In this document: positions 59,376-64,000 of the stretch, piece by piece
Layout: the number at the start of each line of letters is the position of its first letter
Position numbering within the stretch: the first letter of the stretch is position 1
Assembly (NCBI RefSeq): GCF_026343125.1
Contig: NZ_JAPEMB010000001.1
Span: forward strand, 5,089,501-5,153,500
Length of the DNA: 64,000 bases
Direction of reading: 5' to 3'
From: Streptomyces sp. NBC_00094
Lineage (GTDB): Bacteria; Actinomycetota; Actinomycetes; Streptomycetales; Streptomycetaceae
Made by a program: the position numbers and the translations under genes
Notes under the pieces: model-generated
Told to the model about the DNA's origin: nothing
The model's database searches: none
What the model saw: the letters and a program-made list of their open reading frames with translations, nothing else

Positions 59376-60434
59376 TCAGCGCCGGACGTCAGCCTGGAGG
59401 AAGAGCGCACCGAGCCAGACGGTGTCCTTCCGGCTGCCGAACCGGACGTGGACACGATCGGCCCCCTCGCGCAGCGCCCCCCGCAGGTCGAAGACGTCGG
59501 AGTCGTATCCCAGAGTGTTCGTACCATCGGGAAAACGGACGGTCCGACCGGTGCCGAATTCGGTGATGCTGGAGTTCATCACGTCGTCCGCGGAATTGGC
59601 GGAATCGGCCATGAGGATGCTCTTCGAGCTGCTCGTTTCCACTGCCAGGTAATCACCGGAAGTACCGCGGTCGCCGTCATAGGCGATCACGCCGAGCTGC
59701 CCGCCCGTGTCCTTCGGATAACTGTTTTCGTCGACCGGCACGCGCAGCTCACCGTCCCCCGGTCCGACCGTTTCGAAACCGTCCCAGACGCCCAGTCGGC
59801 GCAGTGGTTCCGAGTCCTTCTCGTACGCGGCGACGAGCGTCCAGCCTCCCCAGCCGCCGACCCTCGAGCTCCCCATGGCCACATTGACCTGGGCGACGGT
59901 CCACTGGCCCGACCGGGCCGAGCGGACCAGCTCGGTGACGTCGGCGGAGGCCTGGAAGGCGTCGGCGCCGACGGCGGTGCGGTGGCCGATCAGGGTGTCG
60001 GCGAGGAGCGCCTTGTACTGCCCGCCGGGCTCGGCGATCAGGACGCGCCCGTTGTCCTTCGGGGGCTTCTGCTCGCCCACGCGCAGGTTTCCGCCCCAGT
60101 AGAGACGGGCCCAGCTCACCCGGGCACCCTCGGGCACCCGGAGCTCGGCGCGGCTGGAGTTGTACGTGTTCGGGTCGCTGTCCACGTCGACGTAGGTGAT
60201 CGAGGAGCCGTCGTTGACCGACTCCGTGCCCTCCACGCCCTTCGCCGAGGTGTTGGCGGCCCGCACGATCCCGCCGTGCTGCTCGGCCTGGTAGCGCGGG
60301 AGGAAGGGGACGCGGGCGGCCTCACCGGGCTGGGGTGCGACGGCGGAGGCGACCGGCAGCGCGGCGGACAGGGCCGCACACGAGAGGGCGCACAACACGC
60401 TGCGACGCACAGCAGGAAACGCTGAATTCCGCAT
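59376..60434 (-). CDS. Secreted DUF3344-like beta-rich surface protein
   Basis: A 352-residue exported protein heading the exopolysaccharide operon. It has a signal peptide (RRSVLCALSCAALSAALPVA, cleaved after ASA). The mature protein carries the beta-domain found at the N-terminus of large DUF11-type surface proteins in Streptomyces: YVDVDSDPNTYNSSRAELRV, VSWARLYWGGNLRVGEQ, ADVTELVRSARSGQWTVAQV, GGWTLVAAYEKDSEPLRRLG and VWDGFETVGPG. The adhesive repeats that usually follow are missing, so it is a free single-domain form. It may bind the polymer or other wall components; no catalytic motif is seen. The next gene starts within 40 bp. Confidence 0.8.
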   Translation of the reverse strand: MRNSAFPAVRRSVLCALSCAALSAALPVASAVAPQPGEAARVPFLPRYQAEQHGGIVRAANTSAKGVEGTESVNDGSSITYVDVDSDPNTYNSSRAELRVPEGARVSWARLYWGGNLRVGEQKPPKDNGRVLIAEPGGQYKALLADTLIGHRTAVGADAFQASADVTELVRSARSGQWTVAQVNVAMGSSRVGGWGGWTLVAAYEKDSEPLRRLGVWDGFETVGPGDGELRVPVDENSYPKDTGGQLGVIAYDGDRGTSGDYLAVETSSSKSILMADSANSADDVMNSSITEFGTGRTVRFPDGTNTLGYDSDVFDLRGALREGADRVHVRFGSRKDTVWLGALFLQADVRR

Positions 60435-60816
60435 ACAGGTTCTCCGCTTTGATGAGAGGAGGAGGGGAAGACCCGAGAAGGCCGGGAGAGGGGAAGGTGT
60501 CGTCCGCACGAAATGGGTGAACGCGCGGCCGGCCCGGAAGCAACGTTCGGGAACGTTATAACCCCGACGCGGGGCGATAGTAAGCATTAGATGCCCGGAA
60601 ACGCTAACTCCCGTATCTGTGCGGCAGGTTCCTCGTTGAGCGTGTTGCGCCATTCCACGCCCAGTCGCTCGAATGGCCCTCTTATGGCCCAAAGATCGGT
60701 TGAACGTCACCCGTTCGGGAGAGCAACCGATGAAAGGTCGATGCGTTGTTGAGGGAGCCGGGCCGAACAGTCCGCGCAGTCCGAGTTGGATGAATTCGAT
60801 CGAGGAGTACTTCTCC
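60435..60816. promoter_or_regulatory. Divergent control region: EPS operon and second chaplin
   Basis: A 382-bp gene-free stretch. It holds AACGTTC-GG-GAACGTT (60542-60557), a perfect 7-bp inverted repeat 108 bp before the EPS operon start, and GCAACC (60723-60728), 15 bp, CGTTGT (60744-60749), 68 bp before the chaplin ATG. The latter resembles the rodlin promoters and sigma-BldN sites. GAGGAG at 60802 is the chaplin ribosome-binding site. Confidence 0.45.
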
Positions 60817-61056
60817 ATGTCCCGTATCGCCAAGGCCGTTGTCCTGACCGTGGGTGCCGCCGCCGCGGTCGCCGGTGCCGCCGGTGTCGCCGCCGCCGAC
60901 TCCATCGCCGAGGGTGCGGCCGTGAAGTCCCCGGGTGTCGGTTCCGGCAACGTCGTCCAGGTCCCGGTCCACATCCCGGTCAACCTCTGCGGCAACACCG
61001 TCAGCGTCATCGGCGCGCTGAACCCGACCTTCGGCAACGCCTGCGTCAACGCCTGA
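60817..61056 (+). CDS. Short chaplin (second)
   Basis: A 79-residue precursor. The signal peptide is MSRIAKAVVLTVGAAAAVAG, with cleavage near VAAA. One chaplin domain follows: EGAAVKSPGVGSGNVVQVPV, HIPVNLCGNTVSVIGALNPT, FGNACVNA, with Cys58 and Cys76 at the standard spacing. It has no sortase signal. It is divergent from the exopolysaccharide operon and more similar to ChpH-type than to long chaplins. The ATG has GAGGAG 9 bp upstream. Together with 44758 it brackets the polysaccharide genes. Confidence 0.95.
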   Translation: MSRIAKAVVLTVGAAAAVAGAAGVAAADSIAEGAAVKSPGVGSGNVVQVPVHIPVNLCGNTVSVIGALNPTFGNACVNA

Positions 61057-61082
61057 TCTCGCACAGCGGATCGGTCCTTCCG

Positions 61083-61128
61083 AAGCCGGTGCGCCCATCC
61101 CCGACGGGGTGGGCGCACCGGCTTTTTC
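61083..61128 (+). terminator. Terminator after the second chaplin
   Basis: AAGCCGGTGCGCCCATCCCC and its complement form a stem of about 19 bp around GAC, followed by TTTTT. It is the strongest intrinsic terminator in the window. Confidence 0.95.
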
Positions 61129-61333
61129 CTTGCTGGGACTGGTGCGGTACTCGTTCGGCCGCACCCTCGTGCGCCGTTCGGTGCAACGGCGTACGCCCCT
61201 TCGGGGGGCAGGTCGGGGCGGGGGATTCACTCGAACGGAGACGTGGCGCTCAGTAGTTCCCCGGTTGCGGAGGGCTATACCCGCAGGCACGGTGGGAGAG
61301 AAGTTGTCCGACGCATAAGGAAAAGGAACACAT

Positions 61334-62311
61334 ATGCGTCCCCTGGCTACACGCCGCCTCACCGCCCTGGCGATATCCGCCGTCATCACCCTCGGCGCGG
61401 CGGGACCCGCCGCCGCCGGCGAACACCATCCGTCCTCCGCGGCCGACCGGGCCGCCCGCGCCCCCCTCCCCGAAGCCGCCGCCCTGCTGACTCAGGCTCA
61501 GGCGCTCGGCGGGCTCGGCGCCGTGACGACCCCCGTGACCGAACTCGTCACGGCCGCGCTCAAGGCCGACGCGGGCCAGCTGCCCGCCGCCGACGCCGAC
61601 GCCCTCAAGGCGAAGATCGCGGCCGCTGTCGAGCAGGCCAAGGGCGTGGCCCCGGCCCCCCTGCCGGAGACACCCGCCCCGGACCTCCCGGCCCCGGATC
61701 TTCCCGCGCCGGACCTCCCGGCCCCCGAGCTTCCCGCCCCCGAGCTTCCCGCGCCGGACCTTCCCGCGCCGGATCTCCCGGCCCCCGAGCTTCCCGCGCC
61801 GGATCTCCCGGCCCCGGATCTTCCCGCGCCGGACCTTCCTGTCACGCCGCCCGCGGTCGAGACGCCGGTGGGCCTTCCCGTGAAGCCGCCGGTCACCCTG
61901 CCCGTCACGGCCGGGGCGAAGGCCGCCGACACCGGCCGGGCCGCGCCCGCGGACATCGTGGACGACGCCCTCGCCACGGTCGAGAAGGCGGTCGCCGGCC
62001 TGCTCGCCGCCGTCACCTCGGGTGACGCCGGCGGAGTCGTACCGCAGGTGACCGCGACCCTGACCTCGCTGGTCAACCTGGCCGTCGCCACCGTGCTCGG
62101 CAGCGGGCTGCCCGCACCGGACCTGGCCGGCCTGCCCGCGCTCCCGGCGCTCCCGGTCGCCGTGCCGGAGCTGCCCGTCGACCCGCCCGAGCTGCCCGTC
62201 GAGCCGCCGGCGCTGCCCGTCGACCCGCCGGCGCTCCCGGTCGACCCGCCCGTGAAGCCGCCCGTCGACGTCCCCGAGCTGCCGGTCAAGCCCCCGCTGC
62301 CCGTCAGGTAA
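61334..62311 (+). CDS. Secreted protein with Pro-Ala-Pro-Asp/Glu-Leu repeats
   Basis: A 325-residue exported protein of unknown function. It has a signal peptide (RRLTALAISAVITLGAAGPA), a helical segment (about 45-105), and then 11 uninterrupted five-residue repeats, PAPDL or PAPEL. A second helical segment (DDALATVEKAVAGLLAAVTS) and a second proline-rich tail of LPVDPP/LPVEPP units follow. No sortase motif, lipobox or C-terminal membrane anchor is present, so it is probably released or held non-covalently. AAGGAAAAGGAA lies just before the ATG. It lies between chaplin-related genes and may be a spacer or matrix protein. Confidence 0.8.
   Translation: MRPLATRRLTALAISAVITLGAAGPAAAGEHHPSSAADRAARAPLPEAAALLTQAQALGGLGAVTTPVTELVTAALKADAGQLPAADADALKAKIAAAVEQAKGVAPAPLPETPAPDLPAPDLPAPDLPAPELPAPELPAPDLPAPDLPAPELPAPDLPAPDLPAPDLPVTPPAVETPVGLPVKPPVTLPVTAGAKAADTGRAAPADIVDDALATVEKAVAGLLAAVTSGDAGGVVPQVTATLTSLVNLAVATVLGSGLPAPDLAGLPALPALPVAVPELPVDPPELPVEPPALPVDPPALPVDPPVKPPVDVPELPVKPPLPVR
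61673..61837 (+). repeat. Eleven 15-bp tandem repeats
   Basis: CCGGACCTCCCGGCC-type units encode PAPDL (8 copies) and PAPEL (3 copies) over 165 bp with only synonymous and Asp/Glu changes. Confidence 0.9.
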
Positions 62312-62316
62312 TCCCC

Positions 62317-62366
62317 GCGAAGGCCCGCACCGGCCCGGCGTCCGCCGAGTCGGTGCGGGCCTTCGC
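62317..62366 (+). terminator. Terminator after the repeat protein
   Basis: GCGAAGGCCCGCACCG and CGGTGCGGGCCTTCGC form a perfect 16-bp stem around 18 bases, 5 bp after the stop. Confidence 0.85.
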
Positions 62367-62537
62367 GCGCGACAAATAGCACCGGTCGACTTCGATCGGG
62401 TGCAGTGTCGAGAAATCCTTCCTCCCGGAGTTTCCGGGGAGCGCACTTCTCGTTACAGAAGGCAGAACAACACGCGGGATTCAGCCAAGAACCCTGTGTG
62501 GCACGTGACTTGAAAGTTCAGAGGAAGGATTCTCCCC

Positions 62538-62828
62538 ATGAAGTCCACCAAGGTCGCCGCGCTCGTCGCCGGTTCGCTCGTGGCGCTGGGTGCCGCCGCG
62601 CCCGCCATGGCCACGGAGGCGCTGACCCCCACCAGTCTGAATGGTGGGCTTGAGGCGATCGCCGCCAATGGACTGAAGACGGACGTCCTGAGCAGCACCA
62701 CGGACGGCTCTCCGGTGAAGACCGCCACGGACACCCTGGGGCAGCTCAACGAGGCCGGGAAGGGCGGCTCCGCGCTGCTCGGCGGCCTCCCGGTCGCAGG
62801 TCCGGTCGGTAGCCCGCTGGGCGGCTGA
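62538..62828 (+). CDS. Small secreted protein
   Basis: A 96-residue precursor with a chaplin-like signal peptide (MKSTKVAALVAGSLVALGAA, cleaved after AMA). The mature part (about 71 residues) is rich in Gly, Leu, Thr and Ser: ALTPTSLNGGLEAIAANGLK, KTATDTLGQLNEAGKGGSAL and LLGGLPVAGPVGSPLGG. It has no cysteine and no known domain. GAGGAAGGA lies upstream of the ATG. Its place between surface-protein genes suggests an outer-layer role, but I do not recognise it. Confidence 0.75.
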   Translation: MKSTKVAALVAGSLVALGAAAPAMATEALTPTSLNGGLEAIAANGLKTDVLSSTTDGSPVKTATDTLGQLNEAGKGGSALLGGLPVAGPVGSPLGG

Positions 62829-62987
62829 TCGAATGATTTTCTGATCGGCCGCCGTGTGGCCCCCGCTCGACGCGGGGCCTCGCTCCCTACTCTCTGGTCC
62901 ATCCCACGCGAACGTCGGCGTGGACTGGCCGGTCGGAGCGAGGGGGGATCCTCGCCGGTCTCTCCCTTTCTCCAGAGGAAGAGCGGT

Positions 62988-64000
62988 ATGCGGTCCATCA
63001 TCAGCAGGAAAGTACTCACCGCAGCAGCAGCGACCGGCATTCTGTCGCTGACCGGCGGATTCGCCATTGCCGCCAACTCCCATGCCGGTACGGGTGATTC
63101 ACCCGGTCCCGGTGCGGCAGGTCATGTGCAGGCGCCCCTGCCGGCCGATGTCTGCGGCAAGAGCATGGAACTCGGCGATCTCGTCGCGGCGGCCGTCGGC
63201 GACCTCTGCGCCCAGGCGGGGGAACCCGGCGGCTACGGCGACGAGCCGGGCGAGCCGACCGAGCCCCCGACGAATCCGCCGCACACCGAGCCGCCGACGA
63301 CACCGCCGCATACAGAGCCGCCGACGACGCCGCCGCATACAGAGCCGCCCACCACTCCGCCGCACACCACCCCTCCGCCGACCAACCCGGACGAGCCCGG
63401 TGAGTGCGAGGCCCCCGCCCCCGGTGAGGAGCCGGAGCCGGGTTGTGAGGAGCCGACGACTCCGCCGACCACTCCGCCGACGTCCCCGCCGTGGACGCCT
63501 CCGACCAACCCGGATGAGCCCGGTGAGTGCGAGGCCCCCGCCCCGGGCGAGGAGCCGGAGCCCGGTTGTGAGGAGCCGACCACTCCGCCGACTTCCCCGC
63601 CGCACACCACCCCTCCGCCGACCAACCCGGACGAGCCGGGTGAGTGCGAGGCCCCCGCTCCCGGTGAGGAGCCGGAGCCCGGTTGTGAGGAGCCGACCAC
63701 TCCGCCGACGACTCCGCCCACCACTCCGCCGACGTCCCCGCCGTGGACGCCGCCGACCAACCCGGACGAGCCCGGTGAGTGCGAGGAGCCCGCCCCGGGT
63801 GAGGAGCCGGAGCCCGGTTGCGAGGAGCCGACCACTCCGCCGACCACTCCGCCCACCTCCCCGCCGTGGACGCCTCCGACCAACCCGGACGAGCCGAGCA
63901 ACCCGACCACCCCGCCGGGCGGCCCCGAACTCCCCGACACCGGCAGCGACCCCGCGCTCATGGGCGCGGCCGCGATCAGCGCCGCGCTGATCATCGGCGG
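62988..64000 (+). CDS. LPDTG-anchored protein with divergent chaplin-like domain, 3' end outside window
   Basis: At least 337 residues, cut by the right edge. It has a signal peptide (RKVLTAAAATGILSLTGGFA), then a chaplin-like domain (31-74): HAGTGDSPGPGAAGHVQAPL, PADVCGKSMELGDLVAAAVG, DLC, with Cys56 and Cys74 exactly 17 residues apart as in chaplins. A Thr/Pro-rich wall-spanning region follows, with four repeats of 39-45 residues each containing PTNPDEPGECEAPAPGEEPE and a CEE motif. The end is LPDTG (63930-63944) and the start of a membrane helix. It is therefore a sortase-anchored surface protein, perhaps a distant long chaplin. AGAGGAAGAG precedes the ATG. Confidence 0.85.
   Translation, partial: MRSIISRKVLTAAAATGILSLTGGFAIAANSHAGTGDSPGPGAAGHVQAPLPADVCGKSMELGDLVAAAVGDLCAQAGEPGGYGDEPGEPTEPPTNPPHTEPPTTPPHTEPPTTPPHTEPPTTPPHTTPPPTNPDEPGECEAPAPGEEPEPGCEEPTTPPTTPPTSPPWTPPTNPDEPGECEAPAPGEEPEPGCEEPTTPPTSPPHTTPPPTNPDEPGECEAPAPGEEPEPGCEEPTTPPTTPPTTPPTSPPWTPPTNPDEPGECEEPAPGEEPEPGCEEPTTPPTTPPTSPPWTPPTNPDEPSNPTTPPGGPELPDTGSDPALMGAAAISAALIIG
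63378..63875 (+). repeat. Four tandem repeats of 117-135 bp
   Basis: Units start at 63378, 63501, 63618 and 63753 with nearly identical DNA. A partial fifth starts at 63876. Each encodes a Cys-containing PGECE..EPGCEEP block followed by a variable number of TTPP units. Confidence 0.9.

Noticed and set aside
63233..63994. Gly/Val/Ser-rich frame on the minus strand at the right end
   Set aside because: It is the complement of the Thr-Pro repeats of the LPDTG protein and has no start signal or domain.

Overview
The window is high-GC actinobacterial DNA and is almost certainly a Streptomyces chromosome. Evidence includes mycothiol conjugate amidase, rodlins and chaplins (found only on sporulating streptomycetes and close relatives), many GTG starts, four-base start/stop overlaps, and a gene order (acyl-CoA carboxylase beta, birA, adenylate cyclase, enoyl-CoA hydratase, GGDEF protein, then hutH, msrA, metB, ilvA, greA, mca) that matches, from memory, the SCO4926-SCO4975 part of the S. 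coelicolor core. No rRNA, tRNA or CRISPR array was seen.

Region 1 (1-5.8 kb) is core metabolism and second-messenger signalling: pccB-like (cut by the left edge), birA, a class III adenylate cyclase, an enoyl-CoA hydratase and a GAF-GGDEF diguanylate cyclase. Region 2 (5.8-15.1 kb) is an accessory insertion ahead of hutH. It holds a PucR-type regulator divergent from an esterase, a secreted serine hydrolase, a DUF1254/DUF1214 protein, a DUF3237 protein, and an unusual density of broken genes (frameshifted helix-turn-helix proteins, truncated fragments, short relics) around a 0.4-kb nested palindrome. Region 3 (15.1-39.4 kb) returns to core: hutH, a small LAETG-sorted protein, an L,D-transpeptidase lipoprotein, an alcohol dehydrogenase with its regulator, a solitary serine integrase, msrA, metB, a sigma-like factor with a membrane partner, MarR and threonine dehydratase, a DrrAB-type ABC exporter, two tandem Ser/Thr kinases with beta-propeller sensors, greA, and mca with its small membrane neighbour.

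Region 4 (39.5-64 kb) is a cell-surface region. A DUF255 thioredoxin-like protein is followed by three rodlins, an LCP glycopolymer transferase and a chaplin. Then come a flavoprotein/ATP-grasp pair, a secreted GH26-like enzyme with a (Val-Asp-Pro)28 and Pro-Glu-Pro-Lys stalk, and a nine-gene exopolysaccharide operon on the minus strand (secreted DUF3344-like protein, two GT4 glycosyltransferases, undecaprenyl sugar transferase, O-antigen ligase-like polymerase, MurJ-type flippase, polysaccharide deacetylase, Wzz-like protein, CelD-type acetyltransferase). The right end has a second chaplin, two further secreted proteins (one with 11 Pro-Ala-Pro-Asp/Glu-Leu repeats) and a wall-anchored LPDTG protein carrying a divergent chaplin-like domain, cut by the right edge.

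The most notable signals are: a shared promoter (GGAACC, 15 bp, AGTTGA) upstream of all three rodlins, resembling the sigma-BldN consensus; the previously unfamiliar combination of rodlins, chaplins, a wall-anchored chaplin-like protein and a Wzy-type exopolysaccharide operon in one 22-kb stretch; and the decayed accessory island with its nested palindrome.
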